From Azospirillum brasilense (lineage in GTDB: Bacteria; Pseudomonadota; Alphaproteobacteria; Azospirillales; Azospirillaceae): 64,000 nucleotides of DNA. The position numbers were made by a program, and so were the translations under genes. Positions 8,601-20,087 of this stretch are shown here, one piece after another; the first letter of the stretch is position 1; every line of letters starts with the position of its first letter. The notes below the pieces were generated by a model. That model was not told where the DNA came from. It saw nothing but the letters and a program-made list of their open reading frames with translations, and searched no databases. Where the stretch lies: positions 1 to 64,000 of the forward strand of contig NZ_QOKV01000002.1 of the NCBI RefSeq assembly GCF_008365405.1, given 5' to 3'.

Positions 8601-11600
8601 CGCTGATCGGTGGAACCGGTACGGACGTGGTGACCTTCTCCCCGGCCGGTAACCAGGGAACGCTCTTCGTTTCCAATGTTGAGACCGTCTACACGCCGTT
8701 CCAAACGCTGACGCTCAACGGTACCGACACGCTGATCGTGCTGTCGGCGAGCCCGTCCACCCCGGCGCTCAGCCCGGCATCGGACAGCGGCGTGTCCGGA
8801 GACGCAGTAACGAATGTCTCACAGCCCACGCTTGTAGGGACGGCCGACGCCGGCAACGTCGTGCATCTGTACGGAAACGGTCTCGAGATCGGGACGGGGA
8901 CAGCCAACGGATCCGGCACTTGGTCGGTGGTCCCCGGCACGACGCTTGCGGAAGGGGTTTGGACGCTGACCGCCAAGGTGATCGCGTCCGGCGTCGAAAG
9001 CGGGACTTCGGGGCCTCTCCTCGTGACCGTCGATACCAGCGCTTCCGCCCCGACCGGGTTGGCTTTGGCGGCTTCGTCGAACAGCGGCTCGACCGTGGAC
9101 ACGGTGACCAGCGTGACGGCTCCGGTGATCACCGGGACGGTGAGCGAGGCCGGCGTGGTCGTGCTGTACGAGGGCGCGACGGCCTTGGGCACGGTGACCG
9201 CTTCGGCGGCCGGGGCCTGGACGGTAACGGCGGCTTCGCTGAGCGACGGTGCCCACACGCTGAGCGCCATGGTGACCGACGCGGCGGGCAACAGCTCCAC
9301 GGCCTCGACCGCGCTGACCGTGACCATCGACACCGTGGCGTCCTCACCGACTGGCTTGGCGCTTGAAGCAGGCTCGAACAGCGGGTCGACCGTGGACACG
9401 GTGACCAGCGTGACGGCTCCGGTCATTACGGGCAGCGTTGCCGAGGCCGGCGTGGTCGTGCTGTACGAGGGCGCGACGGCCTTGGGCACGGTGACCGCTT
9501 CGGCGGCCGGGGCCTGGAGCATCACCTCGGCTTCGCTGAGCGACGGTGCCCACACGCTGAGCGCCATGGTGACCGACGCGGCGGGCAACAGCTCCACGGC
9601 CTCGACCGCGCTGACGGTGACCATCGACACCGGGGCGTCCTCGCCGACCGGGCTCGCTCTGGCGGCCTCGTCGAACAGCGGGTCCACGGCGGACACGCTG
9701 ACCAGCGTGACGGCTCCGATGATCACCGGGACGGTGGGCGAGGCCGGCGTGGTCGTGCTGTACGAGGGCGCAACGGCCCTGGGCACGGTGACCGCTTCGG
9801 CGGCCGGGGCCTGGAGCATCACCTCGGCTTCGCTGAGCGACGGTGCCCACACGCTGAGCGCCACCGTGACCGACGCGGCGGGCAACAGCTCCACGGCCTC
9901 GACCGCGCTGACGGTGACCATCGACACCGGGGCGTCCTCGCCGACTGGCTTGGCGCTTGAAGCAGGCTCGAACAGCGGGTCGACCGTGGACACGGTGACC
10001 AGCGTGACGGCTCCGGTGGTCACCGGGACGGTGGGCGAGGCCGGTGTGGTCGTGCTGTACGAGGGCGCAACGGCCCTGGGCACGGTGACCGCTTCGGCGG
10101 CCGGGGCCTGGAGCATCACCTCGGCTTCGCTGAGCGACGGTGCCCACACGCTGAGCGCCACCGTGACCGACGCGGCGGGCAACAGCTCCACGGCCTCGAC
10201 CGCGCTGACCGTGACCATCGACACCGGGGCGTCCTCGCCGACTGGCTTGGCGCTTGAAGCAGGCTCGAACAGCGGGTCGACCGTGGACACGGTGACCAGC
10301 GTGACGGCTCCGGTCATTACGGGCAGCGTTGCCGAGGCCGGCGTTGTCGTGCTGTACGAGGGCACGACGGCCTTGGGCACGGTGACCGCTTCGGCGGCCG
10401 GGGCCTGGAGCATCACCTCGGCTTCGCTGAGCGACGGTGCCCACACGCTGAGCGCCACCGTGACCGACGCGGCGGGCAACAGCTCCGCCGCTTCGGCCGC
10501 GCTGACGGTGACCATAGACACCGGTGTTTCCTCACCGACTGGCTTGGCGCTTGAAGCAGGCTCGAACAGCGGATCGACAGCGGACACGCTGACCAGCGTG
10601 ACGGCTCCGGTGATCACCGGGACGGTGGGCGAGGCCGGCGTGGTCGTGCTGTACGAGGGCGCGACGGCCTTGGGCACAGTGACCGCTTCGGCGGCCGGGG
10701 CCTGGAGCATCACCTCGGCTTCGCTGAGCGACGGTGCCCACACGCTGAGCGCCACCGTGACCGACACGGCGGGCAACAGCTCGGCCGCTTCGACCGCGCT
10801 GACGGTGACCATAGACACCGGTGTTTCCTCACCGACTGGCTTGGCGCTTGAAGCAGGCTCGAACAGCGGATCGACAGCGGACACGCTGACCAGCGTGACG
10901 GCTCCGGTCATTACGGGCAGCGTTGCCGAGGCCGGCGTGGTCGTGCTGTACGAGGGAACAACGGCCTTGGGCACGGTGACCGCTTCGGCGGCCGGGGCCT
11001 GGACGGTAACGGCGGCTTCGCTGAGCGACGGTGCCCACACGCTGAGCGCCACCGTGACCGACGCGGCGGGCAACAGCTCCACGGCCTCGACCGCGCTGAC
11101 CGTGACCATCGACATCGGGGCGCCGTCTGTCGCCATCGCGCTGAGCAAGACGACCATTGGGGTGGGGGAGACGGCAACCGTCACCTTTACCTTCAGTGAG
11201 GAGCCGGTCGGCTTCTCCCTCTCGGCCGTTGCCGTACAGAACGGAACGCTGTCGGACCTATCGGTCCTACCCGGCAGCGATGGGCTGGTCTATACGGCCA
11301 CCCTGACCCCAACCGCGGAAACGGTGGCTTCCGACAGCCGGATCACCATCGCCACGGGCTGGAGCGACGCCGCCGGCAACACTCCGACGGCAGTGGCGAC
11401 GTCGGCCGGCTATGCCATCGACACTCGGAGTCCACCCAGCAATACGGCTCCTGTCATCGGTGGTGCCGTGGCCGGGCAAGCGGCCGACGACACCGCCAGC
11501 CGCCAGCCCTTCACCAGCTTGACCGTCTCCGATAACGAGGTCGCCCAAGCCCAGACGGTCGTGGTGACGGTCCGCGACTCTGGCGGCACGGCCGGCGACG

Positions 11601-14600
11601 CCACCGGCGTCTTCACCACCGGCAGTCTCACCGCCAGCGGGTTTGCCAAGTCCGCCGCCGGCATCTACACCCTGAACGCCAGCTCCGCGGCGGCGGCCCA
11701 GGCCGCCCTGCGGCTGCTCGACTTCCAGCCGGTGGCCAACCGGGCCGCTCCGGGCTCGCAGGAGATCACGGCCTTCACCGTGACGGTCACCGACGCGGAC
11801 GGCGCATCGGCGACGAACACCACGACCAGCGTCAATATCCTATCGGTCAACGACGCCCCGGTGCTGGCCCAGGCACTCGGCGCCAGCAACATGGACCAGG
11901 GGCAGGCCTTTTCCTACACGGTACCGGCGGGAGCCTTCACCGACGCCGACACCGGCGACAGCCTGGCCTTCAGCGCGACCAGCGGCGACGGCTCGGCGCT
12001 GCCCGGGTGGCTCAGCTTCGATGCGGCCACCGGGCGCCTGTCCGGTACGCCGGGCAACGCCGACGTCGGCACCCGAACGGTGCGCGTCACCGCGACCGAT
12101 TCCTCCGGCGCGACGGTTTCGGACCTGCTGACCATCACGGTCGCCAACGTCAACGATGCGCCCGTCGCGGCGAACGATGCGGGAAACACCGACCGGCTCA
12201 CCCCGGTCGCGGTGGTTGCGGCAAGCGGCGTGCTCGCCAACGACACGGATCCCGACGTCGGCGATCGGCTGGCCGTCAGCGCGGTGAACGGCGACGTCGC
12301 CAACGTCGGCCGGGCGATCACGCTGGCCGGCGGCGGCCGGCTGACGCTGAACGCCGACGGCAGCTACAGCTTCGACCCGGCGGGCGCCTACGGCACGCTG
12401 CTGTTCGGCCAGGCCCGGCAGGAGACGGTCAGCTACACCGTCACCGACCAGGCTGGAGCGACCTCCACCGCGACGCTGACCATCACGGTCCGGGGAGTCA
12501 ACACCGCTCCGGCGGTGCAGGAGGCGAAGCACGTCGCCATCGACCAGAACTCCAGCCGCGTCGGCCTGTCCATCGACAAGCCGGTCGATCCGGAAGGCGA
12601 CCCGCTGACCATCACGGTCACCGGCCTGCCCACGGTCGGGACGCTCCAGCGCTACGACGGCACGGCGCTCGCCGTCGGCGACACGCTGACGCCGGACCAG
12701 CTCGCCGCGGTGATCTACACGCCGCCCTTCGGCGCCACCGGGGCTGCGGGGTCCTTCAGCTACGCCGTCTCCGACGGGACCAATCTGGTCGGCCGGGCGG
12801 TGACGATCAGCCTGACGCCGGTGCAATGGCTGAGCCTCGCCCCGTCCAGCCTGTCGATCGCCGAGGGCAACAGCGGCCTTGCCAACCTGACCTACACGAT
12901 CACCCGGCGCGGCGACACCTCGGGCGCCACCACGGTCAAATGGCAGGTGGACACGACCGGCTTGACCGGCAGCCTCGCCGACGCGGCCGATTTCGGCGGT
13001 ACGCTGCCCAGCGGCACCGTCGCCTTCGCCGCCGGCGAAACCAGCAAGACCATCACCGTGCCGGTCAGCGGCGACCGGCAGATCGAAGGCAACGAGCAGT
13101 TCCGGGTCCTGCTCTTCTCCCCATCGACCACGGTGGCCGATGCCAAGATCACGGTGGAGACCGCGACGGCGACCGGCACAATCCTCAACGACGACCGTGC
13201 CGCCACGATCACCGCGGTGACCGGCCCGACCGCCGGCCGCTATCTGGCGGCGCGCGGCGACACGCTGGACTTCGCCGTCGCCTTCAGCGACGCGGTCAGC
13301 GTCTCCGGCACCGGCGCGCCGCGGTTGGCGCTGACCGTCGGGACCCAGACCCGCTACGCCACCTTCCTGCGCGTGGAGTCCGGCAAGCTGGTGTTCCGCT
13401 ACGCCGTCGGCGCGGACGATCTGGACAACGACGGCATCGTGGTCGCCGGGACCATCGACCTGAACGGCGGGCAGATCCTTGACAGCGCCGGCAACGCCGT
13501 CACCAACCTCGGCTTCGGAGCAGCGGCGCCGGTCACCGGCCATGTGCTGGTCAACGTCCGCGGCGGCCACGCCATCGACGGCTACATCGCCGGGGCGACG
13601 GTGTTCGCCGACGCCAACGCCAACGGCCAGCTCGACGCCGGAGAGGCGTTCGGGACCACCAACGCAGTGGGCAGTTGGTCGATCTCCGGCGGGTCCGGCC
13701 CCATCGTCATGATCGGCGGCACCGACATCTCGACCAATCTGCCCTTCACCGGCGTCTATGAGGCTCCTAGCTCGGCGTCCGTCATCACGCCGCTGACCAC
13801 CATCATCATGGGCATGGCGGGGCTTGCCGGAACGGACAGCGAGATCGCCGCAGCGGCGACCGAGCTGAAGAGCAAGCTCGGCCTCGACGCCGGCCTCGAT
13901 CTCCTCACCTACGACCCCATCGTCGCGGTGACCACGACCGGAGCGGGCGCCGTGGCCATCGCAACGGCGCTGAAGACGCAATCCGCCGCCGCCAGCGTCG
14001 CCAACATGATCGTCCAGGGCAGCGCCGTGCTCGCCGGGGTGGTGATCGGCACGCCGCGGGCCAGCGGCGTGATCGGGCGGGCGCTGGTGGGCGCCATCGC
14101 CGATGCGGTCAAGGCGGTGCCGGCGGGCGGCACGATCGACCTCGCCGATCCGGTGGTCATCGCCGCCATCCTGGCCGCCGCCGGGGCGCGCATCGGGGCC
14201 GTGGACAGCGTGAAGCTGACCGCGGTGACGAGCGGTGCCGCCAACGTCATCGCCGCGTCGAACGGCGCGGTGATCTCCGCCGGCAGGACCAACAGCGGCG
14301 GCGTCGACGGGCTGACCCAGATGGCCCAGGCCCAGGTGGTGGCGCAGGGCACGGCGGCGGACGAGTTGCGCAACGGCACCGCCGTGGGCGACGTGTCGGG
14401 GGCCGTCACCGCCTTCACCGGCACGAACCTCCAGCAGCAGATCAGCGCGGCCCAGGTCGCCGTGGTCATCCCGTCGCGCCTCGCCATCGCCGCGACCGAC
14501 GCCGACAAGCGCGAGGGCGACGGCACCAACCCGGGGGGCACCACCGCCTTCACCTTCACGGTCACCCGCGCCGGCAGCACGAGCGGCGTTCTGACGGTGG

Positions 14601-17600
14601 CTTGGACGGTCGCGGCCGGCGACGGGGCGGGCGGCGCCACGCTCGACGCCGCCGATTTCGGCGGGACCCTGCCATCGGGCAGCGTCTCATTCGCCGACGG
14701 CGAGGCGACCAAGACCATCACCATCCTGGTGTCGGGCGACACGGACATCGAGCCGGACGAAACCTTCACCGTCGCTTTGTCCAACCCGTCCGTCTCGGCG
14801 ACGGCGATCGAGACGGCGTCGGCGTCGGGGACCATCCGCAACGAGGACCCGGTCGACCCGGTGCTCACCCTGCCCGGCGCTCAAACGGCGGTGGCCGGAA
14901 CGGCCGCGGCCATCGCCGGCCTGTCGGTGATGGACGGCGACAGCGCCACGGTGGCGGTGACCCTGACGCCCGGCAACGGCAGCCTCGGCCTCGCCGGCCC
15001 CGCCGCGGTCAGCACGGCCGGCGACGGCACCGTGACGGTCAGCGGCAGCGTGGCCGACGTCAACACGACGCTCGCCTCGCTGGTCTTCACCGGAGCCGGC
15101 GGACAGACGGCGGGCAGCATCGCGGTGATGGTGGCCGACGGCGATCCCTCGACGCCGGACGCCTCGGGCACGCTCGCAATCGCCATCCAATCGCCGCCGG
15201 CCAACGTGCTGCCGAGCAGCCCGACCCTGGTCGCCGGCCGCTCGACCGAGGTGCTGGGGCTGGAGATCACGGACGTCGACGGCGGCACGATGACCGTCGT
15301 GCTGACGCCGACCAACGGCGCCCTCACCCTGCCGCTCTACGGTTCGGCCACGACCAGCGACCTCGGCAACGGCAAGATCCGGCTCACCGGTTCGCTGGAG
15401 GACGTGAACCGCACGCTGCAGCAGCTTGAGTTCACCGCGTCGCGCAACGTCACCAGCGCGTCGATCCGCTTCGAATCCTCCGACGACCAGCCGCTGACGC
15501 CCGATGCCGACGGTCTTCTGGTCGTCGGTGTGCTGTCCTCGCCGGAGCACAGCGCGCCCGCCTCCCTGGCGGTTGTCTCCGGGGTGGCGACGGCGGTGAC
15601 CGGCCTGTCGGTCAGCGATTACGACAGCCCGACTCTCCAGGTCACGCTGACCCCCACCAACGGCGCGCTGGCTCTGACGGCGCAGGGCGAGGTGACCCTG
15701 ACCCAGCCCTCCGCCGGGGTCTGGCGCCTGCTCGGCACCCAGGCCGACATCACGGCCACGCTGGCCAGCCTGACCTTCACCGGAACGGCGGGCCAGACCA
15801 CCGGCACGATCCGGGTGACGACCAGCGACCTCGGTACCCTGACGACCGACGCCGAGGCGACCATCGCGGTGACCATCGCCGACCCGGCGACCCTGGTCGC
15901 CCCGACGCTCACCCTGCCGCCGCCGATCACCCTCGACCAAGGCCTCGACACGGCGCTGACGGGCATCCAGGTCACCGATCCGGACAGCCCGTCGATCACG
16001 GTGACGCTGACGCCGTCCCAGGCGATCCTGGAGGCAACCGCGGCGGGGCAGGCGGGTGTGGCGACGGCGGGCGACGGAACGGTGACCATCAGCGGGTCGG
16101 TCGCCGACGTGAACGCGACCCTGGCCGCCCTGCGGATCACCGGCGGCACCGCCGCCACGGCGACGGTCGCGGTGACGGTCAGCGACGGCCTCACCACGCC
16201 GGCCACTGGCACGCTGACGTTGCCGATGGTGGACGTCACCCCGCCCGGCAGCCCGACCATCACCGCGGTGAGCACCGACTCCGCCGGCACGCTGCCGGTG
16301 ACGGTCGCCAACACGAACCGCAACCGGCTGTTCGTGCACGGCACGGCGGAATCCGACAGCCGGGTCGTCCTGTCCGATGGTGGGACGGAGGTGGCGACGG
16401 TCACCGCCGATGCGCATGGCGCCTGGGTCGCCGATCTCAGCGCGACGCCGCTCTCGGACGGCAGCCACGCCTTCACCGCACGGGCGACCGACGCGGCGGG
16501 CAACACCGGTCCGGTGTCCGGCGCCCTGTCGGTCGTCATCGACACCGTCGCCCCGACGGCACCGTCGGTGGCCTTCAACGACGCGTCCATCGACCAGGCC
16601 AAGCAGAGCAGCGTCGGATTCGTCCTCTCCGGCGGGGAGAGCGGGGCGAATTACCGCTGGACGCTGTCCTCCTCGGGCGGCGGCGGTGCGCTGACGGGGA
16701 CCGGAACGCTCACCGGGGCGGGCGGTACGGTCGGTGGGATCGACGTGTCCGGCCTGCTCGACGGCACCCTCTCCCTGGCGGTCACGTTGACCGACGCGGC
16801 GGGCAACGTCTCGGCGGCCGGAACCGCGATCGCGGCGAAGGCGGCTGGGGCGGTGGTGGACGGCACGCAGGTCCAGACGCTCGCGTCGCAGTCCAACGGA
16901 CGGGCCGTCAGCACGGTGGTGGTCCAGGCGCCGGCCGCCAGCCGTGCGGAGGACCCCAGCAGCCCGAACGCCGGGCTGGCCGACGTGCCGCTGGTCCGGG
17001 AAACGGTGACCGACTCCACCACCGGGCAGCCGACGCTGGTGACCACGCTGCAGGTCGGCTTGCCGACCGGCGTGGGCGTGACGGCGAGCGGCCCGACGGC
17101 CCGTGAGGGGACGGCCCTGGCGCAGGCCGACCTCATCCAGGCGATCGAGGCGCGCACGACGGCGGGATCGGCGTCGCGCTCCGACCTCTCCAGCGGCGGG
17201 GTCCGCTTCCTGACCACGCTGGCGCAGCAGGCGTCCCTGCTGCTGCGCACCCTCGCCTTCAGCGCGTCCGGGACCCCGGGGGGAGCGGTCCGGGTCACTG
17301 GCGCCATGCCGGGCTCCACCATGCCGACGGCTCTGGTCATCGACACGACCGGGGCCGCGGGACCTTTGACCATCCAGCTCGACACCGTGGCCTTCGCCGC
17401 GGTCGTCGGTTCGGCGACGCTGAGCGGGGGCGAGGGCAACCAGGTGGTGTATGGCGACGCCAACAGCCAGTCGATCATCCTCGGCCCCGGCGACGATCTC
17501 CTGTCGGGCGGCGGCGGCAACGACACGGTGGCCAGCACGCTCGGCAACGACACGCTGTATGGCGACGACGGCGACGACCTGATGCACGGAGGCGACGGCG

Positions 17601-18304
17601 ACGACCTGATGGATGGCGGGGCCGACAACGACACGATGGGGGGCGGGACGGGCAGCGACACGATGGGGGGCGGGGCCGGCAACGACATCCTGATCGGTGA
17701 AGGCGGCAACGACGCCCTGTTCGGCGGCATGGGCAACGACACCCTCTTCGGCGGCGACGGAGATGACGCGCTGTTCGGCGAGGATGGCAAGGACATCCTG
17801 TCGCTGGGAATGGGCAATGACATCGCCAGCGGTGGCGATGGGGACGACACGCTGTTCGGCGAGGATGGCAACGACACGCTGTTTGGCGGTGCCGGCGACG
17901 ACATCCTGTCCCTGGGGTCGGGCAACGACCTGGCCGATGGCGGGACGGGCAACGACACTCTGTTCGGTGAAGACGGCAACGACACGCTGTTCGGCGGGGC
18001 CGGCGACGATGCGCTGGCCGGTGGGGCGGGGGATGATCTCCTGTTCCTCGACCAGGGGGCCGACACGGTGTGGGGTGGTGCCGGGGCGGACATCTTCGCC
18101 CTCGGTGGCGCGTCCGGCGGGTCGGTGGTGATGGATTTCACCGCGGGAACCGACCGGTTGGCGCTGTTTGATCCCTCGCTCGATCTCAAAAACGTGATCG
18201 CGTCGGCGAGGGTGGTGAACGGCAACACCGTGTTCGATCTGCGGCCGGGGGTGAGCGTCACCATCGTCGGGCAGACCGGCGATGCCGCCCGCTGGTTCAC
18301 CTGA
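5684..18304 (+). CDS. Giant RTX-type repeat adhesin / type I-secreted surface protein (about 4,206 aa)
   Basis: ATG 5684 ([12 protein letters not shown]) is chosen; the frame is open from a TTG at 5585, but those residues look non-coding. Domain order: five FG-GAP/VCBS-like units with [15 protein letters not shown] calcium loops (about residues 1-270); some 28 copies of a 26-residue [19 protein letters not shown] repeat (about 275-1000); one divergent plus seven near-identical 99-residue bacterial Ig-like domains (about 1020-1810); a further Ig-like domain and cadherin-like domains; Calx-beta domains at about nt 12830-13195 and 14480-14860; more cadherin-like units; and about 20 GGxGxDxLxG calcium-binding RTX nonapeptides (nt 17440-18105) before a short C-terminus ending WFT. 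There is no N-terminal signal peptide. RTX plus a C-terminal signal is the hallmark of type I secretion, but no ABC/MFP exporter gene is in the window. Likely role: cell-surface adhesion or biofilm; no catalytic domain was recognised. Confidence 0.88.
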   Translation: MANPTFTMIGTNSFGLSDIGSEAAPVLADLDGDGDLDLLVGNADGNTVFFRNNGTTLSPSFTLDSTNPFGLPNVSQGGALPTVVDIDGDGDLDLFIGNHAGSTLFYRNNGTSPQAPSFSLEGTNLFGIQGAGSYGAPSFADLDGDNDLDLLIGNSAGDFLYFRNDGTTLSPTFVLAGTNPFGLTRDADGYSSPVLVDIDGDGLVDLISKSSIHINTGTAAAPTFALLAGNPYGSRGPGAYPRPALGDLDGDGDRDMVVGVDDGTLEYLRNLAPVVVTLGDGGNTITLSQINTLTGGTGTDVVSLLTVGATYIVTGVETLTGSTAIDLVFLGSGGNTIEVSRVEQLNGGSGTDVVTLGSLGNTLQVSGLETLTGGIGTDVVLLGSLGSTLLVEGIETLTGGIGADVVTLGGGASTLTVSKLETLTGTLGTDVVTLASGGNSTLVEGIETMIGGTGTDMVTLSSGGGTLTARLVETVIGGSGTDLVTFGSGGGTMTVRLVETVTGAAGVDTLILGTGGGTVLVNAIETLTGGTGADMVTLGSDGGTLTVRLVETLTGGSANDMVTIGAGGSSTTVIGFETIIGGSGTDTVRLGDGGNTLFVWRVETLIGGTGTDVVRSGTAGNTIKVSGIESLTGSSATDNITLDSGGNTIWVSGLETLLGATGSDIDVVTLADEGSTILVGRLETLIGGSGKEVVTISATGATMEVSGLETLIGNSGVDNIALRDRAGNTLAVSRLEVLTGSAGTDVVTLSGTTNNTVTVSGLETLFGSDVSDIVTLGSGGNTIEVSRVETLFGGSGTDLVTLGSGGNTILVRLLETLTGGSGADVVTLGTGSNMMTVSGVETLTGGSGLDIVTLGDSAGNTLTVWRIETLIGTSGTDVVTLGSAGATLLVDGVETVTGGLGIDMVELGSAGNTLLVSGVETLTGGIGTDVVSLGSVGNTLLVSGVETLTGGTGTDAVTLGSDGNTLAATLLETLIGGTGTDVVTFSPAGNQGTLFVSNVETVYTPFQTLTLNGTDTLIVLSASPSTPALSPASDSGVSGDAVTNVSQPTLVGTADAGNVVHLYGNGLEIGTGTANGSGTWSVVPGTTLAEGVWTLTAKVIASGVESGTSGPLLVTVDTSASAPTGLALAASSNSGSTVDTVTSVTAPVITGTVSEAGVVVLYEGATALGTVTASAAGAWTVTAASLSDGAHTLSAMVTDAAGNSSTASTALTVTIDTVASSPTGLALEAGSNSGSTVDTVTSVTAPVITGSVAEAGVVVLYEGATALGTVTASAAGAWSITSASLSDGAHTLSAMVTDAAGNSSTASTALTVTIDTGASSPTGLALAASSNSGSTADTLTSVTAPMITGTVGEAGVVVLYEGATALGTVTASAAGAWSITSASLSDGAHTLSATVTDAAGNSSTASTALTVTIDTGASSPTGLALEAGSNSGSTVDTVTSVTAPVVTGTVGEAGVVVLYEGATALGTVTASAAGAWSITSASLSDGAHTLSATVTDAAGNSSTASTALTVTIDTGASSPTGLALEAGSNSGSTVDTVTSVTAPVITGSVAEAGVVVLYEGTTALGTVTASAAGAWSITSASLSDGAHTLSATVTDAAGNSSAASAALTVTIDTGVSSPTGLALEAGSNSGSTADTLTSVTAPVITGTVGEAGVVVLYEGATALGTVTASAAGAWSITSASLSDGAHTLSATVTDTAGNSSAASTALTVTIDTGVSSPTGLALEAGSNSGSTADTLTSVTAPVITGSVAEAGVVVLYEGTTALGTVTASAAGAWTVTAASLSDGAHTLSATVTDAAGNSSTASTALTVTIDIGAPSVAIALSKTTIGVGETATVTFTFSEEPVGFSLSAVAVQNGTLSDLSVLPGSDGLVYTATLTPTAETVASDSRITIATGWSDAAGNTPTAVATSAGYAIDTRSPPSNTAPVIGGAVAGQAADDTASRQPFTSLTVSDNEVAQAQTVVVTVRDSGGTAGDATGVFTTGSLTASGFAKSAAGIYTLNASSAAAAQAALRLLDFQPVANRAAPGSQEITAFTVTVTDADGASATNTTTSVNILSVNDAPVLAQALGASNMDQGQAFSYTVPAGAFTDADTGDSLAFSATSGDGSALPGWLSFDAATGRLSGTPGNADVGTRTVRVTATDSSGATVSDLLTITVANVNDAPVAANDAGNTDRLTPVAVVAASGVLANDTDPDVGDRLAVSAVNGDVANVGRAITLAGGGRLTLNADGSYSFDPAGAYGTLLFGQARQETVSYTVTDQAGATSTATLTITVRGVNTAPAVQEAKHVAIDQNSSRVGLSIDKPVDPEGDPLTITVTGLPTVGTLQRYDGTALAVGDTLTPDQLAAVIYTPPFGATGAAGSFSYAVSDGTNLVGRAVTISLTPVQWLSLAPSSLSIAEGNSGLANLTYTITRRGDTSGATTVKWQVDTTGLTGSLADAADFGGTLPSGTVAFAAGETSKTITVPVSGDRQIEGNEQFRVLLFSPSTTVADAKITVETATATGTILNDDRAATITAVTGPTAGRYLAARGDTLDFAVAFSDAVSVSGTGAPRLALTVGTQTRYATFLRVESGKLVFRYAVGADDLDNDGIVVAGTIDLNGGQILDSAGNAVTNLGFGAAAPVTGHVLVNVRGGHAIDGYIAGATVFADANANGQLDAGEAFGTTNAVGSWSISGGSGPIVMIGGTDISTNLPFTGVYEAPSSASVITPLTTIIMGMAGLAGTDSEIAAAATELKSKLGLDAGLDLLTYDPIVAVTTTGAGAVAIATALKTQSAAASVANMIVQGSAVLAGVVIGTPRASGVIGRALVGAIADAVKAVPAGGTIDLADPVVIAAILAAAGARIGAVDSVKLTAVTSGAANVIAASNGAVISAGRTNSGGVDGLTQMAQAQVVAQGTAADELRNGTAVGDVSGAVTAFTGTNLQQQISAAQVAVVIPSRLAIAATDADKREGDGTNPGGTTAFTFTVTRAGSTSGVLTVAWTVAAGDGAGGATLDAADFGGTLPSGSVSFADGEATKTITILVSGDTDIEPDETFTVALSNPSVSATAIETASASGTIRNEDPVDPVLTLPGAQTAVAGTAAAIAGLSVMDGDSATVAVTLTPGNGSLGLAGPAAVSTAGDGTVTVSGSVADVNTTLASLVFTGAGGQTAGSIAVMVADGDPSTPDASGTLAIAIQSPPANVLPSSPTLVAGRSTEVLGLEITDVDGGTMTVVLTPTNGALTLPLYGSATTSDLGNGKIRLTGSLEDVNRTLQQLEFTASRNVTSASIRFESSDDQPLTPDADGLLVVGVLSSPEHSAPASLAVVSGVATAVTGLSVSDYDSPTLQVTLTPTNGALALTAQGEVTLTQPSAGVWRLLGTQADITATLASLTFTGTAGQTTGTIRVTTSDLGTLTTDAEATIAVTIADPATLVAPTLTLPPPITLDQGLDTALTGIQVTDPDSPSITVTLTPSQAILEATAAGQAGVATAGDGTVTISGSVADVNATLAALRITGGTAATATVAVTVSDGLTTPATGTLTLPMVDVTPPGSPTITAVSTDSAGTLPVTVANTNRNRLFVHGTAESDSRVVLSDGGTEVATVTADAHGAWVADLSATPLSDGSHAFTARATDAAGNTGPVSGALSVVIDTVAPTAPSVAFNDASIDQAKQSSVGFVLSGGESGANYRWTLSSSGGGGALTGTGTLTGAGGTVGGIDVSGLLDGTLSLAVTLTDAAGNVSAAGTAIAAKAAGAVVDGTQVQTLASQSNGRAVSTVVVQAPAASRAEDPSSPNAGLADVPLVRETVTDSTTGQPTLVTTLQVGLPTGVGVTASGPTAREGTALAQADLIQAIEARTTAGSASRSDLSSGGVRFLTTLAQQASLLLRTLAFSASGTPGGAVRVTGAMPGSTMPTALVIDTTGAAGPLTIQLDTVAFAAVVGSATLSGGEGNQVVYGDANSQSIILGPGDDLLSGGGGNDTVASTLGNDTLYGDDGDDLMHGGDGDDLMDGGADNDTMGGGTGSDTMGGGAGNDILIGEGGNDALFGGMGNDTLFGGDGDDALFGEDGKDILSLGMGNDIASGGDGDDTLFGEDGNDTLFGGAGDDILSLGSGNDLADGGTGNDTLFGEDGNDTLFGGAGDDALAGGAGDDLLFLDQGADTVWGGAGADIFALGGASGGSVVMDFTAGTDRLALFDPSLDLKNVIASARVVNGNTVFDLRPGVSVTIVGQTGDAARWFT
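6516..8690 (+). repeat. Tandem array of about 28 degenerate 78-base (26-aa) units within the adhesin
   Basis: Each unit reads roughly [20 protein letters not shown] followed by a short LxVxxV strand. The Gly-Thr/Ser-Asp turns and alternating hydrophobic strands predict a stacked beta-roll or solenoid. Units are well diverged at base level, unlike the Ig-like array downstream, so this array is older or is not being homogenised. Confidence 0.8.
9040..11120 (+). repeat. Seven near-identical 297-base repeats coding 99-aa Ig-like domains
   Basis: Units begin with PTGLAL and the SNSGST segment and end with ALTVTIDT. Base sequence is almost identical among copies, with a few alternative segments shuffled between them, for example [16 protein letters not shown] versus [16 protein letters not shown], or [10 protein letters not shown] versus [10 protein letters not shown]. 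The mosaic of shared variants indicates recent duplication and gene conversion. Copy number is likely to vary between strains. Confidence 0.88.
17440..18105 (+). repeat. RTX calcium-binding nonapeptide block of the adhesin
   Basis: About 20 tandem 27-base units coding GGx[13 protein letters not shown]-type nonapeptides. Such blocks bind calcium in a parallel beta-roll that folds only outside the cell. A short non-repetitive tail follows, as expected for the C-terminal type I secretion signal. Confidence 0.9.
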
Positions 18305-18373
18305 CGGGGAGGGCGTCCGCGCCCCCCTCCTTCCGCGCCGTTGGCCACGCAAATGGCGGTGCTATCGTAGGGT

Positions 18374-19207
18374 ATGGCTGCGCGCGTGCTGAGGCTTTAT
18401 CCGGGACCGCCCGAAGAGGTGGTGCTGACCGGGCTCTGTCTGGCCGACGCGCTCCATACCCTGGGCAGCGCATCGGCGCCGTTCGTCTATGCGAGCTTCG
18501 TCGGCAGCCTCGACGGGCGCATCGCGCTGCAGGATGGCGAAGCGAGCCGCCTTCCGGTCGAGATCACCAGCGAGAACGATTTCCGCCTGTTCCTCGAATT
18601 GCAGGCCCAGGCCGATTGCCTCGTCACGCACGGCGGTTATCTGCGCGACCTCGCGGCGGGCCGGCTGGACGACGTGCTGCAGATCGGGACGCGCGCCGTG
18701 GACCGCGACCTTGCGCGGTGGCGGCAAGAGAACGGCTTGTCCGCCCAACCCGCCGTCGTGATCGCCAGCGCCAGCCTCGATTTTCCGATGCCGCAGTCGG
18801 TCATCCGGGAAAAGCAGCGCGTTCTGATCGCAACCGGTCGGCAGGCCCCGCGCGATCGGGTCGACGCGTTGCGCGCGCGTGGCTTCCCGGTGATCGTGGC
18901 TGGAGACGGTGCATCGGTGGAGGGGGGGCCTCTGGTCCGGCAACTCGGCAACCTCGGCTTCCGCAGCGTGTATCTGCTGACCGGCCCCCGCATGCTGTCC
19001 ACCATGCTGCGGGACGGGATGCTGTCGCGGCTCTATCTCACCATCGCGCACCGCGTGGTGGGAGGGGAGAGCTTTCACACCATGGCGACGGGGCCACGGT
19101 TGGAGGGCGCCGGCCGTCTGCGTCTGTCCTCGCTGTACTACGACGTCACGACGCCGGATGGCGCGGGTCAATGGTTCGCCCGGTTCGAACCGCTGCGCCC
19201 GGCGTGA
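18374..19207 (+). CDS. RibD C-terminal/DHFR-like pterin or flavin-precursor reductase
   Basis: The 277 residues carry the RibD_C/DHFR-type fold: FVYASFVGSLDGRIALQDGE near residue 40, the LLTGPRMLSTML nucleotide-binding segment, and GMLSRLYLTIAHRVVGGESF near the end. There is no N-terminal deaminase domain as in full RibD. RibD_C enzymes reduce pyrimidine or pterin intermediates with NADPH. It lies at the edge of the H4MPT cofactor island, and reductases of this superfamily are known to reduce dihydromethanopterin, so a role in making the reduced H4MPT cofactor is the best guess. That assignment is inference; the family call is firm. It starts 69 bases after the adhesin stop and is probably transcribed separately. 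Confidence 0.7.
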   Translation: MAARVLRLYPGPPEEVVLTGLCLADALHTLGSASAPFVYASFVGSLDGRIALQDGEASRLPVEITSENDFRLFLELQAQADCLVTHGGYLRDLAAGRLDDVLQIGTRAVDRDLARWRQENGLSAQPAVVIASASLDFPMPQSVIREKQRVLIATGRQAPRDRVDALRARGFPVIVAGDGASVEGGPLVRQLGNLGFRSVYLLTGPRMLSTMLRDGMLSRLYLTIAHRVVGGESFHTMATGPRLEGAGRLRLSSLYYDVTTPDGAGQWFARFEPLRPA

Positions 19208-19350
19208 TGCCGGTGCCCGAACTCAGCCGGTCCTTGATTGGTGGCCTTGTTGAAACGAGCGAGCGGGCAGCGGCGACATGTCTCGGCGCTGCCCGCAGGA
19301 AGGTCGGTGATGGGCATGATGAGGCACACGGCTTCGCCGTTACCACGCCA

Positions 19351-19431
19351 TCAAAGCTGTGCGCAGGCGTAGGCGTTGATTTCGGTGCCGACGGCGATCA
19401 CGCGGATTTTCGGTTTGCGCCAAGTCTTCAT
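19351..19431 (-). CDS. pqqA: PqqA, pyrroloquinoline quinone precursor peptide
   Basis: A 26-codon gene: MKTWRKPKIRVIAVGTEINA then YACAQL. The invariant Glu-x3-Tyr pair (E17, Y21), which the PqqE-led pathway cross-links to form PQQ, lies in a TEINAYACA context close to acetic-acid-bacterial PqqA peptides. A GAGGGAG ribosome-binding site lies about 7 bases before the ATG. It stands alone: no pqqB, C, D or E is nearby, so the maturation genes must be elsewhere. Its place in an island with a PQQ methanol dehydrogenase fits its role. The 287 bases upstream (19432-19718) hold no gene and become AT-rich near 19530-19600, a likely promoter area. Confidence 0.85.
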   Translation of the reverse strand: MKTWRKPKIRVIAVGTEINAYACAQL

Positions 19432-19718
19432 GATGCGCTCCCTCGGTTCCTGGTTGGATGGACAGGACCATCTGCGGTTCCAGTCCTCTTCAGAAAGCCT
19501 ACCGGTCCAATCCTGGTGCGGCCATCCTACGAATGGATAGCGGAACGGAAAATACGTATGGAATTTTTGTGGTCAATGAATGCCGAATTTATTCGGCTCT
19601 GATTGGGATCGGCCGGTCATCCCCGCGGCGACCTCCGAATGCGTGCTTGAGACCGAATGCTTGATCGCCCCACCATGAGGATGCGCTTCTTCGGACAGAC
19701 CAGCATGGACCCGACCCG

Positions 19719-20060
19719 ATGACGAGGAATGGTGTTCCGGTTGCGTTGATCGCATTCTTGATCGGCTGCGGTACGGCACAGGCCGAGGATGGCTATCCCA
19801 CCTACGCCCGCGTCGATTACGTTCTCGGCTGCATGCTGTCGAACGGCCAGGGGCCGGACGTCGTGCGCAAATGCTCCTGCAGCATCGACGAGATCGCCGC
19901 GCATTTCCCCTACGACAGCTACGTGGCGGTGGAGACCGCGCGGGGCATGCAGGAGGCACCCGGAGAGCGTGCCGCGCTCATGCGCGACGTCGGGTGGATC
20001 AAGGATCTGCTGAACGAGTTCCGGCAAGCCCAGGTCGCCGCCGACCTGAAATGCTTCTGA
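19719..20060 (+). CDS. Small exported Cys-containing protein of the quinoprotein cluster
   Basis: 113 residues with a clear Sec signal peptide (PVALIAFLIGCGTAQA, cleavage near residue 22). The mature part, about 90 residues, has cysteines in VLGCMLSNG, RKCSCSID and the final KCF, suggesting disulfides or a metal or haem partner. I do not know a named family; similar small periplasmic proteins occur beside PQQ dehydrogenase genes. It converges on the SoxYZ-like carrier gene with a gap of 27 bases. A periplasmic helper of quinoprotein oxidation is inferred from context only. Confidence 0.6.
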   Translation: MTRNGVPVALIAFLIGCGTAQAEDGYPTYARVDYVLGCMLSNGQGPDVVRKCSCSIDEIAAHFPYDSYVAVETARGMQEAPGERAALMRDVGWIKDLLNEFRQAQVAADLKCF

Positions 20061-20087
20061 CCGGCCCGGCGGCGGCGCAGGCAACCT

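Noticed and set aside
6613..8704. Two long antisense frames of about 680 codons
   Set aside because: Shadows of the 26-aa repeat array on the sense strand.
9040..11120. Possible assembly collapse or artefactual duplication of the 297-base units
   Set aside because: Each copy carries its own combination of variants and stays in frame; the number of copies could still be misassembled, but the array itself is real.
8689..11184. An 831-codon open frame on the minus strand
   Set aside because: It lies wholly opposite the Ig-like repeats of the adhesin; the frame is long only because the repeats and GC-rich codons lack reverse stops. It has repeated low-complexity Val/Ser/Pro content and no family.
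18306..18332. A terminator hairpin after the adhesin gene
   Set aside because: The GGGAGGGCG/CGCCCCCC pairing needs bulges and is not followed by a T-run, so I could not support it.
14687..18352. A 1,221-codon open frame on the minus strand
   Set aside because: Antisense to the adhesin's C-terminal half, rich in Arg/Gly/Asp as expected from reversed RTX codons; no domain recognised.
19218..19602. Extension of a plus-strand frame past the RibD-like gene
   Set aside because: It is in a different frame from the enzyme and runs opposite the pqqA gene; no coding features.
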